Origin: Bacteroidota bacterium
Lineage (GTDB): Bacteria; Bacteroidota; Ignavibacteria; Kryptoniales; JAKASW01
Length of the DNA stretch: 64,000 nt
NCBI GenBank assembly: GCA_021845665.1
Contig: JAJZVO010000018.1
Location: 1 to 64,000, forward strand
Reading direction: 5' to 3'
Below the pieces are notes generated by a model. That model saw only the letters and a list, made by a program, of their open reading frames with translations, ran no database searches and was not told the DNA's origin. The position numbers were made by a program, and so were the translations under genes. Below are positions 23,875 through 32,573 of this stretch, in pieces; position 1 is the first letter of the stretch; each line of letters starts with the position of its first letter.

Positions 23875-25116
23875 ATGGAGCCTCCTCTAAACAAAAGCGA
23901 CGCCTATTCTTCATTGCGGATAAAAGATTTCCGCAGCTTCATAACCGCTTACTTTTTTCTGACTTTCGCGCTGCAGATGCAGTCTGTCGTCGTGGGATGG
24001 CAGGTCTATCAACTGACGCACGATGCACTCTCTCTCGGACTCATCGGGTTTGTGGAGGTAGCCCCCTTTTTCAGCATAGTCCTTTTCTCCGGTCATGTCG
24101 CCGACGTGTACAGCCGAAAGAAGATAATCGTTTTTGCGACTCTTGTATATCTGCTTTCCGGGTTATCGCTCCTGTTGCTTTCGACAGTGTTCAAATCCGC
24201 TCTCAGCGTTCATGGTGCTTTCCCGATCTACTGCATCATATTCGTGACCGGGATCGCCCGAGGATTCCTGTCGCCCGCCATACTGGCACTCATGCCGCAG
24301 CTTGTCCCGAGGAATATTTTCGGCAATGCCTCTACATGGAACAGCCTCGTCGGGCAGATCGGGGAAGTTACGGGCCCGGCTGTGGGGGGCTTGATTTACG
24401 GCTTCTCCGGAGTCGGCAGTGCGTATGCGGTCGTTGTGATCATAAGCGCCCTGACTTTCATCGCATTTCTAATGGTCTCGGACAAGCCCTTGCCGAAAAG
24501 GAGCCATGAATTGTCCATAAGGGAAAGCCTTGCCGAAGGCGTCGGATTCGTTTTCAAAACTGAGGTCATACTAAGCGCAGTGTCGCTCGACATGTTCGCG
24601 GTCTTTTTCGGCGGCGCCGTCGCCGTGCTGCCTATATTTGCCGACAGGATTCTCCATGCAGGTCCGGAAGGACTCGGTATACTTCGGGCGGCTCCTGCGG
24701 TCGGAGCTATTGTCATGTCCGTCATTCAGGCCCACCGACCGTTTCTTGACAGGGCAGGGCGGAGTCTGATCGTCAGTGTCTTTGGTTTCGGAATATCCAT
24801 CATCGTATTTGCACTCTCGAGGAACATCTGGCTCTCTTTGGCGGCCCTCTTCATGAACGGATTATGTGACAACGTAAGTGTCGTCTTGCGCACCGCAATA
24901 ATACAGCTGAATACTCCGGACGAGCTTCGTGGGCGGGTGTCGGCGGTGAACGGCATCTTTACGGGAGCTTCGGATGGCCTCGGCTCGTTCGAATCGGGTT
25001 TCGCTGCGAGGCTGCTCGGCTTGGTCCCTTCGGTTGTTATCGGCGGAGGGATTACTCTTGCCACTGCGGTTACAACGCGTGCGCTCTCCCAGAAGTTGTG
25101 GAACCTTAAGATGTAA
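23875..25116 (+). CDS. MFS exporter (TM_effector/EntS-like), first of a tandem pair
   Basis: A 413-residue transporter with twelve hydrophobic helices. MFS landmarks are GWQVYQLTHDALSLGLIGF, the loop 2-3 motif GHVADVYSRKKII, ARGFLSPAILALMPQLVPR, and TPDELRGRVSAVNG between helices 10 and 11. This pattern is that of the TM_effector/EntS group, which exports siderophores, drugs or metabolites. The following gene is a close paralogue starting 13 bases after the stop. A divergently oriented outer-membrane receptor remnant lies just upstream, so the pair may once have belonged to a siderophore-type locus; that is inference. Confidence 0.92.
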   Translation: MEPPLNKSDAYSSLRIKDFRSFITAYFFLTFALQMQSVVVGWQVYQLTHDALSLGLIGFVEVAPFFSIVLFSGHVADVYSRKKIIVFATLVYLLSGLSLLLLSTVFKSALSVHGAFPIYCIIFVTGIARGFLSPAILALMPQLVPRNIFGNASTWNSLVGQIGEVTGPAVGGLIYGFSGVGSAYAVVVIISALTFIAFLMVSDKPLPKRSHELSIRESLAEGVGFVFKTEVILSAVSLDMFAVFFGGAVAVLPIFADRILHAGPEGLGILRAAPAVGAIVMSVIQAHRPFLDRAGRSLIVSVFGFGISIIVFALSRNIWLSLAALFMNGLCDNVSVVLRTAIIQLNTPDELRGRVSAVNGIFTGASDGLGSFESGFAARLLGLVPSVVIGGGITLATAVTTRALSQKLWNLKM

Positions 25117-25129
25117 GCGGGCGAAGGAA

Positions 25130-26371
25130 TTGAGCGCTTCTTTGAATGATCGGGACGCATATGCCGTCCTGCGGGTACGTGACTTCAGGTGGTTCGTCGC
25201 CGCCCGGTTCGCGATGACCTTCGGCATCAGGATGCAGTCGGTGATAGTCGGCTGGCAGATCTACGAGCTCACGCATAGCGCACTTTCGCTCGGGCTGATC
25301 GGCCTCGCGGAGGCGCTGCCTTTCTTCGCGATATCACTCTTCGGTGGGCACGTCGCGGATCTCGTGAGCAGGAAAAAAATAATACTTGTGTCCAGTGCTG
25401 TCTATTTCGTCTGTGCCGCGGCGCTCCTCCTGGTGTCTACCCGTCTCGTCTGGCTGCTGAGCCTTCACGGCGTGTTTCCGATATACGCGATTATCTTCAT
25501 GACGGGACTTGCGCGCGGTTTCCTATCGCCTGCGCAGACCGCTTTCATGGCACAGCTGGTGCCGCGGGAGCTGTACGGAAATGCATCGACGTGGAGCAGC
25601 GTTGCATGGCAGCTCGCGGATGTTACCGGCCCTGCCACCGGCGGATTGGTATACGGATTTTCCGGAGTCGGCTCGGCTTACAGCCTCGTCGTTCTCTCGA
25701 CACTGGTGGGAGTCGTCTGTTACACGATGGTCAGAAAGAAACCCGTGCCGGGACGCAAAGCCAGGGAGTCGATCCTGAAGAGCCTTTCCGGCGGTTTGAG
25801 GTTCGTCTTCAGCGACCAGATCATACTCGGCGCGATATCGCTCGATATGTTCGCGGTGCTTTTCGGCGGCGCGGTGGCGGTCCTTCCTGTCTTCGCGGAC
25901 CAGGTGCTTCATATCGGCGCAGAGGGACTCGGCTTCCTGCGAGCCGCGCCAGCGGTGGGAGCGGTCATTATGTCGGTTATCCAGGCCCACTATCCTTTTT
26001 TCAAGCGCGCGGGGAGGAATCTTCTCCTTTGCGTCTTCGGCTTCGGAATAGCAATGATCGCGTTCGCGCTCTCTAACAATTTCTACCTGTCGCTTTTCAT
26101 CCTGGTGATTAGCGGCATGTTCGATAATGTCAGCGTCGTCATCCGGAACACCATCATACAGCTTCAGACACCGGACGAAATGCGCGGACGTGTAGCTTCC
26201 GTCAATGGTTTGTTCGTCGGTTCATCGAATGAAGTCGGGGCGTTCGAGTCAGGAGTCGCGGCGCAGCTGATGGGGCTTGTCCCATCAGTCGTGTTCGGAG
26301 GTGTCGTGGCGCTTCTGGTTGTGGGAGCGGTAAGGAAGTTTGCGCCGGAGTTGAGAAGGCTGGTTCTATGA
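25130..26371 (+). CDS. MFS exporter (TM_effector/EntS-like), second of a tandem pair
   Basis: A 413-residue paralogue of the preceding transporter, similar along its whole length (GWQIYELTHSALSLGLIGL, GHVADLVSRKKII, TPDEMRGRVASVNG). The start is taken as TTG 25130. From there its N-terminus (LSASLNDRDAYAVLRVRDF) aligns residue for residue with the first copy (MEPPLNKSDAYSSLRIKDF), and the spacing after the upstream stop is 13 bases. The open frame extends back to 24974, but that part overlaps the first gene. The two may act as a heterodimer or be a simple duplication. Confidence 0.9.
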   Translation: MSASLNDRDAYAVLRVRDFRWFVAARFAMTFGIRMQSVIVGWQIYELTHSALSLGLIGLAEALPFFAISLFGGHVADLVSRKKIILVSSAVYFVCAAALLLVSTRLVWLLSLHGVFPIYAIIFMTGLARGFLSPAQTAFMAQLVPRELYGNASTWSSVAWQLADVTGPATGGLVYGFSGVGSAYSLVVLSTLVGVVCYTMVRKKPVPGRKARESILKSLSGGLRFVFSDQIILGAISLDMFAVLFGGAVAVLPVFADQVLHIGAEGLGFLRAAPAVGAVIMSVIQAHYPFFKRAGRNLLLCVFGFGIAMIAFALSNNFYLSLFILVISGMFDNVSVVIRNTIIQLQTPDEMRGRVASVNGLFVGSSNEVGAFESGVAAQLMGLVPSVVFGGVVALLVVGAVRKFAPELRRLVL

Positions 26372-26773
26372 CCAATATCCCGCAAGCGGCCGGATTGCAT
26401 CTTGAAACCCTTTAGAAAGAGGAACGGTGAAACTATCTGAGCAAAGAGATCCTGACGAGCTCGATAGAGACAAGAATCGGGAAAACAGGGAAAGACGGCG
26501 TCCAATGAGGCTCAGTTGTGACTGGTCAACGCAGGTTCTGTCCTTTAACGAACTGGGGGAAGTCGCCGAACTTACATCAGGCAAAACGCCCAGATCGTCG
26601 CGCCTTCGCTCCGGTGACTCGCGCATCTGCCGTTGATGCCGGTTCTGCCGGTCCGATGCTGTCCCTCTCTGGAACCAGCTGCTCGGCAACGGTGATATTC
26701 ATCAGCTTCACGCGCGACCACGTATCAGCGCCGTTACGACGAGCGATGTGGCCCCATATCAATCGATAACTTT
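26372..26773. other. Stretch without a recognised gene, ahead of a strong terminator
   Basis: Short frames on both strands lack motifs. A plus-strand terminator at 26774-26797 implies a transcript crosses this region: either a long 3' end of the MFS pair or a small RNA. Confidence 0.4.
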
Positions 26774-26797
26774 GGCTTCCGTACAGGAAGCCTTTTT
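26774..26797 (+). terminator. Intrinsic terminator
   Basis: Perfect stem GGCTTCC (26774-26780), loop GTACA, GGAAGCC (26786-26792), followed by TTTTT. This is a textbook rho-independent terminator for plus-strand transcription. Confidence 0.8.
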
Positions 26798-26898
26798 ACT
26801 ATAAGCTTTGATCTACCTGCCGGCAGCTAATCCAATTTCTGCCTTTACAGATGTGACCGCCACAGCGAGTCTACCGCGATGACGGTCATAATCAGAGG

Positions 26899-27897
26899 CT
26901 AGTCTCTGCCTTTTATCAGCTCTTCGGCAATCTGAACTGCGTTAGTCGCGGCGCCTTTTCTTATGTTGTCGGAAACGATCCACATGTTGAGCCCGTTCGG
27001 AACGGTGTCGTCGCGCCGCAAGCGGCCGACGAATGTCTCGTCCTTATCATAAGCATTTATCGGCATCGGGTAAACGTTGTTTGCAGGATCGTCTTCCACG
27101 ATAATTCCGGGCGACTTCTTAAGTAAAGCGAGCACGTCCTTGAGATCGTACGGCTTCTCGAACTGGAGGTTCACGCTCTCGCTATGTCCACCGAAGACGG
27201 GGACACGCACGCAGGTCGGGCTGACCTTTATCGAATTGTCTCCCATGATCTTCGTAGTCTCGAAAATCATCTTGAACTCTTCCTTTGTGTATCCGTCTTC
27301 GCGGAACACGTCGATGTGTGGGAGACAGTTGAAAGCGATCCTATGGGGAAACTTGTGAGTGTCGCCCTGCTTCTTGCCGAGCTCCTCGTCGAGCTGGTCG
27401 ACACCTTTCTGACCTGCTCCGGTCACCGACTGGTACGTCGACACGACAACCCTCTTTATCCTATACCTGTCGTGGAGAGGCTTTAGAACTACAACCATCT
27501 GGATGGTTGAGCAGTTTGGGTTTGCGATTATTCCGTGATGCTTGAATATGTCCTCACGGTTGACCTCCGGGACGACGAGTGGAATCTCCGGGTCCATCCG
27601 CCAGGCGCTGCTGTTGTCGATCACGACCGTTCCGGCCTTAGCGGCAATCGGAGCGAATTCTTTGCTCACTGTCGCGCCAGCGGAAAACAGCGCAATCTCT
27701 ATTCCCTTGAAGCCCTCCGGCGTGAGTTCCTTCACCTTTATCTTCTCGCCCTTGAAAGTAATCTCTTTGCCCACCGATCTCTTAGACGCCAGCGGCGTCA
27801 GCGTCTTCACGGGAAAATTATGTTCCTCTAGAACCTGCGTCATCTTTCGTCCAACAAGTCCTGTCGCACCTACTACTGCTACATCGTACGCTTTCAT
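26899..27897 (-). CDS. asd: Aspartate-semialdehyde dehydrogenase
   Basis: A 332-residue enzyme that reduces aspartyl phosphate to aspartate semialdehyde with NADPH, the branch point to lysine/diaminopimelate, threonine and methionine. The N-terminal Rossmann motif is VVGATGLVGRKM (residues 8-19), the catalytic cysteine is Cys129 in NPNCSTIQ, and STYQSVTGAGQKGVDQL is the substrate-site helix. The length is normal. It is the last of three aspartate-pathway genes on this strand (lysC, lysA, asd), separated from lysA by 255 bases. Confidence 0.96.
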   Translation of the reverse strand: MKAYDVAVVGATGLVGRKMTQVLEEHNFPVKTLTPLASKRSVGKEITFKGEKIKVKELTPEGFKGIEIALFSAGATVSKEFAPIAAKAGTVVIDNSSAWRMDPEIPLVVPEVNREDIFKHHGIIANPNCSTIQMVVVLKPLHDRYRIKRVVVSTYQSVTGAGQKGVDQLDEELGKKQGDTHKFPHRIAFNCLPHIDVFREDGYTKEEFKMIFETTKIMGDNSIKVSPTCVRVPVFGGHSESVNLQFEKPYDLKDVLALLKKSPGIIVEDDPANNVYPMPINAYDKDETFVGRLRRDDTVPNGLNMWIVSDNIRKGAATNAVQIAEELIKGRD

Positions 27898-28152
27898 CTT
27901 GCTGCTGATCCTAATTTAGTTTCATCGTTATGTTTGTCGATATTTGTGACTGTCTTATTGAATTTGCCGTCCGGGAACCTAAAGTCAGCGCCCCTTCTTT
28001 TCAAAGTCAAGCATCGTGAAAATGTACCTGGCGAGATCCACTGCTATCTCGAAACATCTCGGAACCGTTAGCGAAATCCCGGCCCTCGGGATGGTGCCCT
28101 GTCTTTGTCTCCGGCAGTACCTGATCGGAATTAAATAACGAAAAAATCGGCT

Positions 28153-29424
28153 CTAAATCAAATCCTCGTAGGTCTCTCGCTCTCTTATTACGCGGGAGGA
28201 ACCTTTGTCGACGAGGATTTCCGCGGGTTTGGGACGCGAATTGTAGTTCGAGGCGATTGAATATCCGTATGCGCCGACGGTCATTATACCTACGAGATCG
28301 CCCCTCTTGAGAGCAGGAAGCTCCCGTTGAACCGCGAACGCATCCGTTGTTTCGCAGACCGGGCCGACGACATCTACAAGTGAAAACTCCGACTTCTCGA
28401 GCCGGAGCGGAACTATCTGGTGATATGCCGAATAGAGCGCGTGGCGCATCATATCGTTCATGCCTGCATCCACCACTATGAATGTCCTTTCGGCAGACTT
28501 CTTCTTGAATAGGACCCGGGTAAGGAGCACTCCGGATTCCGCGACGATGAACCGACCGGGCTCGAGGGCGATATCGCATCCGGGGAAGGAGAGCTTCTCC
28601 TTGATTACGCGCGCAAGCGTATTCAAATCGATGAGCGGTTCCTCTTTCTTCTCCACAGGGAGGAGATCGTGTTTGATCGCGTTCCGGTACCGGACGCCGA
28701 TTCCTCCGCCGAGATCTATCTGGTTTATCTTAATCCCTTCCTTCGCGAGGCCAAGGACGAAGTTCCTGATGGATTCTGCCGCTTCCTCGAAAGGGGAATG
28801 CTCGGTGATTTGCGAGCCGATGTGAGAATGAATGCCTACGAGTTCTATGTTCTTCATTCGGACCGCACGCTTCGCAGTCTCACCGGCGCGGTCTATGTTG
28901 ATGCCAAACTTGTTTTCCTTGAGGCCCGTCGAGATGTGCGGGTGAGTGTGCGCGTCGACGTCCGGATTTATCCTGAGAGAGACACGCGCAGTTTTTCCAA
29001 GCGCTACGGCCCGTTCCGAGATGACCTTGAGCTCTTCATTGGACTCGACGATTATGACGCCTATCTCGCGAGAGAGTGCAAAATCGATATCGCGGTCGGT
29101 CTTGCCGACGCCGGCGAGCGAAATCATGGGGGGAGGAAAACCGCTTTTCAATGCGACGAATATTTCGCCGGCCGAAACGGTGTCGGCACCGGCACCCATC
29201 GAACTTATTAACCTGAGGAGTTCCGGGTTCGAGTTTGCCTTTAGGGCATATAAAATCCGCGTACCCGGGATTACGCTGAATGCTTTTTGAAGCTGTTTGA
29301 GATTCCTTGATATTTGATTTCCGCTGTATACGTAAAGCGGTGTACCGTATTTTTCGGCAAGATCCGTTGCCGGTATTTCCTCAACGAAAAGTTGATTTCC
29401 TTCGTATTTGATTTTTTCCGTCAT
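28153..29424 (-). CDS. lysA: Diaminopimelate decarboxylase
   Basis: A 423-residue PLP enzyme of fold type III that makes lysine from meso-diaminopimelate. Lys62 in YALKAN carries the cofactor. IHSHIGSQI, the phosphate-binding DLGGGIGVRY, EPGRFIVAESG, and VVGPVCETTDAFA (cysteine from the partner subunit) are all present. It lies 45 bases after lysC and is very likely co-transcribed. A 255-base stretch between lysA and asd contains no further gene. Confidence 0.96.
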   Translation of the reverse strand: MTEKIKYEGNQLFVEEIPATDLAEKYGTPLYVYSGNQISRNLKQLQKAFSVIPGTRILYALKANSNPELLRLISSMGAGADTVSAGEIFVALKSGFPPPMISLAGVGKTDRDIDFALSREIGVIIVESNEELKVISERAVALGKTARVSLRINPDVDAHTHPHISTGLKENKFGINIDRAGETAKRAVRMKNIELVGIHSHIGSQITEHSPFEEAAESIRNFVLGLAKEGIKINQIDLGGGIGVRYRNAIKHDLLPVEKKEEPLIDLNTLARVIKEKLSFPGCDIALEPGRFIVAESGVLLTRVLFKKKSAERTFIVVDAGMNDMMRHALYSAYHQIVPLRLEKSEFSLVDVVGPVCETTDAFAVQRELPALKRGDLVGIMTVGAYGYSIASNYNSRPKPAEILVDKGSSRVIRERETYEDLI

Positions 29425-29469
29425 TGTATTTGCTTTTTGAGTTAGTCAAAGTGAGTTAAGCCCCTTGAC

Positions 29470-30861
29470 TCAATCGAAAATCTCGTGGAACGATCCCTGT
29501 GAACCGGCGTCGGCGAACAGCTCATCGTGCAGCATCTGGACGGTCCGGCTGATGTCCTTCTCGTCCACCACGAATCCGACATTTATTTCCGATGCGCCCT
29601 GGGATATCATGTTGACCCTGACCTCTTTTAGCGCGGAAAAAATCCTCCCGACTACGCCGGGACTATACCTGATATTCTCGCCCACTATGCAGACGATTGC
29701 CTTCCCGCCAGACTCGGATACTTCAGCAAACTCGGAAATGTCCCTCTTCAGCTCTTCGAGATGTGTCGTGTCCTCGATCGCGATCGTAACGCTCACCTCG
29801 CTTGTCGCGACGGCGTGCGCAATCGTCTGGTACTTGCTGAACACAGAGAACACCGCTTCCAGAAAATTGGGTGCGAGAAACATCCGGCTCGATTCGATAT
29901 TCAGGAGAGTTATACGTTCCTTGTACGCTATCGATTTCGCCACGCACTCTTTGTTGCCGTCGCCCTTCGTGATCAGAGTACCGTTGTGGGAGGGATTGCG
30001 CGAATTCCGCACGTAGACCGGTATGCTCTTGTCTATCGCGGGTAGAATCGTCTTCGGATGCAGGACCCGGGCGCCGAAGTAAGCAAGCTCGGATGCTTCG
30101 TTGAACGACATCTTCTTTATCCGCCTTGCACCCTTTACTATTGAAGGATCAGCCGTGAGAACGCCATCGACATCGGTCCATATCTGGATCTCCTCCGCAT
30201 CGAGAAGCGAACCGACGATGGAGGCGGAATAATCTGATCCGCCCCGTCCGATGGTCGTGGTTATCCCGTTCTCAGTTGAGCCGATGAATCCCTGTGTTAC
30301 CACGACATACCCGTCACGGACGAGAGGGAGGAGGAGTCTTTTCGATCTCTCCTCTACGATATTGAAGAGGGGGACGGCGTTCGAATAGTTGTCGTCCGTG
30401 ATCATGAATTCTCTCGCGTCGACAAACATCGATTTCATGGAGGACTCTTCCATCGCCTGCGCAATGATCATTGATGAGAGCCTCTCGCCGTATGACGCGA
30501 TTGTGTCGCGTGACCTGCCGGTCACTTCACCGAGCACGGATATCGCCTGGGAGAGATTCTTGAGCTCGTGGGCGTAGACGGATATCTTACCTTTCAGGTA
30601 GTTCTTGGGGAGTTCTGAACCTATGAGCTCGTCGACGAGTCTCTCGTGTCTTGAACGTATCGCTGCGATTAAGTCGTTCGCCTGGTCTTTCTTCCCTGTC
30701 GCCGAAAAATCTGCGATTTTGAGAAGCTGGTTCGTCACACCTGCACAGGCGGAAACGAACACTAAAGGTCTTCTGGGTAATTCGGAATTGACGATTTCAA
30801 TTAGTTTGCATATTGCAGCGGAATCCTCCACCGAAGTTCCGCCAAATTTCATTACAATCAT
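29470..30861 (-). CDS. lysC: Aspartate kinase
   Basis: A 463-residue aspartokinase catalysing the first step of the aspartate family. The kinase motif KFGGTSVED is at residues 5-13, GRGGSDYSASIVGSLLDAEE contacts aspartate and ATP, and two ACT domains fill roughly residues 310-463 (for example GVVGRIFSALKEVRVNMISQ), so feedback inhibition is likely. Its length and single-domain type fit a monofunctional LysC rather than a ThrA fusion. The gene precedes lysA, so transcription of the pathway begins here. Confidence 0.95.
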   Translation of the reverse strand: MIVMKFGGTSVEDSAAICKLIEIVNSELPRRPLVFVSACAGVTNQLLKIADFSATGKKDQANDLIAAIRSRHERLVDELIGSELPKNYLKGKISVYAHELKNLSQAISVLGEVTGRSRDTIASYGERLSSMIIAQAMEESSMKSMFVDAREFMITDDNYSNAVPLFNIVEERSKRLLLPLVRDGYVVVTQGFIGSTENGITTTIGRGGSDYSASIVGSLLDAEEIQIWTDVDGVLTADPSIVKGARRIKKMSFNEASELAYFGARVLHPKTILPAIDKSIPVYVRNSRNPSHNGTLITKGDGNKECVAKSIAYKERITLLNIESSRMFLAPNFLEAVFSVFSKYQTIAHAVATSEVSVTIAIEDTTHLEELKRDISEFAEVSESGGKAIVCIVGENIRYSPGVVGRIFSALKEVRVNMISQGASEINVGFVVDEKDISRTVQMLHDELFADAGSQGSFHEIFD

Positions 30862-30908
30862 CGTGGATCGTTGTGTCCGGTTGTTGTGGTCAGTGAGTTT
30901 GAGTGGTT

Positions 30909-30924
30909 GCCCGAATAGGCGGGC
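30909..30924. terminator. Short GC hairpin between site-2 protease and lysC
   Basis: GCCCG, loop AATAGG, CGGGC, followed on the plus strand by CTTTCT. A weak terminator candidate; on the minus strand it would sit just before lysC. Confidence 0.3.
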
Positions 30925-30951
30925 TTTCTAGAATCTATATCCATTGCGATT

Positions 30952-31614
30952 CTATGCGAAGGCGACTACAAGTCTATAAAGCGGATCGTAGAAGAAATTG
31001 ATGATCGAATTGAAGATCGCTAAGAATGCCGGAATCTGCATCAAGAGTATGATAAGTATAATTCCCATGAAGCCGATTCTGCTGTAAGTCATCGCTGCCG
31101 AATCGGGAAGAAATGATGCCAGGACGTGCGATCCGTCAAGAGGCGGTATCGGAACCAGGTTGAAGACGCCGAGTATCACGTTCAGGTAGATACCACCGGA
31201 AAACATTTTCAACAGGAAAACGTAAAACTCCGAGTTTGTCGCGGCGGGACCGATAATGGGTTGAAGCTGAAGCAGGCCGATCGTTATGAGTGAGCAAAGC
31301 AGGGCCAGGGCCAGATTGGAAAGTGGTCCGACCGCCGAGACGATCACCTCGTCCCGCTTGTAGTCGGAAAAATTCATCGGGTTCACCGGCACCGGTTTGG
31401 CCCAGGCTATAAGGACCTGGCCGACAGTAAGCAGCGAAAAGAGTGGTATGATTATCGACCCCATGAGATCGATATGGGGTATCGGATTGAGCGTAAGGCG
31501 TCCGGAGTCGCGCGCGGTCGGATCGCCGAGCTTCAACGCGGCATAGCCATGAGAAATCTCGTGTATGATTACCGAAAACAGCAGTATCGGGAGTATATAT
31601 AATTCACGAAGCAT
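30952..31614 (-). CDS. Site-2 protease family (M50) membrane metalloprotease
   Basis: A 220-residue, multi-helix protein of the short M50B/Rip-type group. The zinc motif HEISH (His18, Glu19, His22) lies in the first helix and the third ligand region NLVPIPPLDG (about residues 158-167) in a later one. Such enzymes cleave within membranes in regulated proteolysis, but these minimal versions have few known substrates. It overlaps the end of xerD by 11 bases, so translation is coupled. There is no PDZ domain. Confidence 0.9.
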   Translation of the reverse strand: MLRELYILPILLFSVIIHEISHGYAALKLGDPTARDSGRLTLNPIPHIDLMGSIIIPLFSLLTVGQVLIAWAKPVPVNPMNFSDYKRDEVIVSAVGPLSNLALALLCSLITIGLLQLQPIIGPAATNSEFYVFLLKMFSGGIYLNVILGVFNLVPIPPLDGSHVLASFLPDSAAMTYSRIGFMGIILIILLMQIPAFLAIFNSIINFFYDPLYRLVVAFA

Positions 31615-32551
31615 ATTTTCCTCTTGGGTGAAACTTGTCGAGAACTTCTTTAAGATAACTCCTGTCGAGGTGCAGGTAAACCTGTGTCGTTCCTATGTCG
31701 CTGTGTCCGAGCATCTCCTGCACGGCGCGAATATCGGCGCCGCCCTCGAGAAGGTGTGTTGCAAAGGTATGTCTCAAAGTATGTGGGTGTATTTCCTTCT
31801 TGATGTCGGCTTCTTTCGAATATTTTCTGAGCATTCTCCAAACGGAGACCCGCGACAGTCTTCCTCCGCGGAAGTTCAGGAAAATCAGATCACTTCCCGG
31901 TGACATGTCGGTGCCGGGACGGCTTTGTCCGGTTTTCGACCGCACCGACGAGTTATACCTCTCGATCCACTCGATTGCCACTTCGCCGATTGGGATAATC
32001 CTTTCCTTGGATCCCTTCCCGAATACTCTGATCACATTCTCGCTTTTAATTAAATCTCTTTTCCTGAGATTAACAAGCTCACTAACTCGCATTCCCGTCG
32101 CGTAAAGAGTCTCGATAATGGCACGGTCCCGGATACCGAGCTCGGATGATGTATCGGGAGCCATGATCAGCCGTTCCATCTCCTCCCGGGTGAGCACGAC
32201 GGGTAGCTTTTTCGACGGTCTTGGACGATCAAGATTTGCGGTCGGGTCGACCTCCGACATCTTTCTGAACACCAGAAATCTGTGGAGATTCTTGACGGCC
32301 GAGAAATTCCGTGCGATGCTGCTCTGTTTCAGGCCGAGGTCGAAGAGCGCCTTGAAGTAAGTCCGGACATCGGCCCTCGATATCTCGTTCAATCCTTCCT
32401 TGCCGTGAGACTCCATGAACTCGGCGTATCGGTTCAGATCGTTGTGGTAAGAAACGAGGCTGTTGTCTGCCAACCCCTTTTCGAATTTCATGAACTCGAA
32501 AAAGAGTTCGAGCTGGCCGGAAATCTTCCTGTTCAGTTCGGGCGCGGACAT
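31604..32551 (-). CDS. xerD: Tyrosine recombinase XerD-like
   Basis: A 315-residue site-specific recombinase of XerC/XerD type that resolves chromosome dimers at dif with FtsK. The SAM-like core-binding domain covers residues about 12-95. The catalytic residues are Arg155 (GMRVSEL), Lys182 (GKGSKER), His257 and Arg260 (HPHTLRH), His283 (LGHSDIGTT) and the nucleophile Tyr292. The start is ATG 32551 (MSAPELNRK); the longer frame overlaps the pgpH stop. No integrase-like cargo is nearby, so this is the housekeeping enzyme. I prefer XerD over XerC on general layout but cannot exclude XerC. Confidence 0.9.
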   Translation of the reverse strand: MSAPELNRKISGQLELFFEFMKFEKGLADNSLVSYHNDLNRYAEFMESHGKEGLNEISRADVRTYFKALFDLGLKQSSIARNFSAVKNLHRFLVFRKMSEVDPTANLDRPRPSKKLPVVLTREEMERLIMAPDTSSELGIRDRAIIETLYATGMRVSELVNLRKRDLIKSENVIRVFGKGSKERIIPIGEVAIEWIERYNSSVRSKTGQSRPGTDMSPGSDLIFLNFRGGRLSRVSVWRMLRKYSKEADIKKEIHPHTLRHTFATHLLEGGADIRAVQEMLGHSDIGTTQVYLHLDRSYLKEVLDKFHPRGKYAS

Positions 32552-32573
32552 CTGATTTGATCTTGGAAGGACC

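Noticed and set aside
28007-28579. Open frame of 190 residues on the minus strand overlapping lysA.
   Set aside because: It is a shadow frame: Arg/Ser-rich, no motif, and the lysA frame beneath it is fully conserved.
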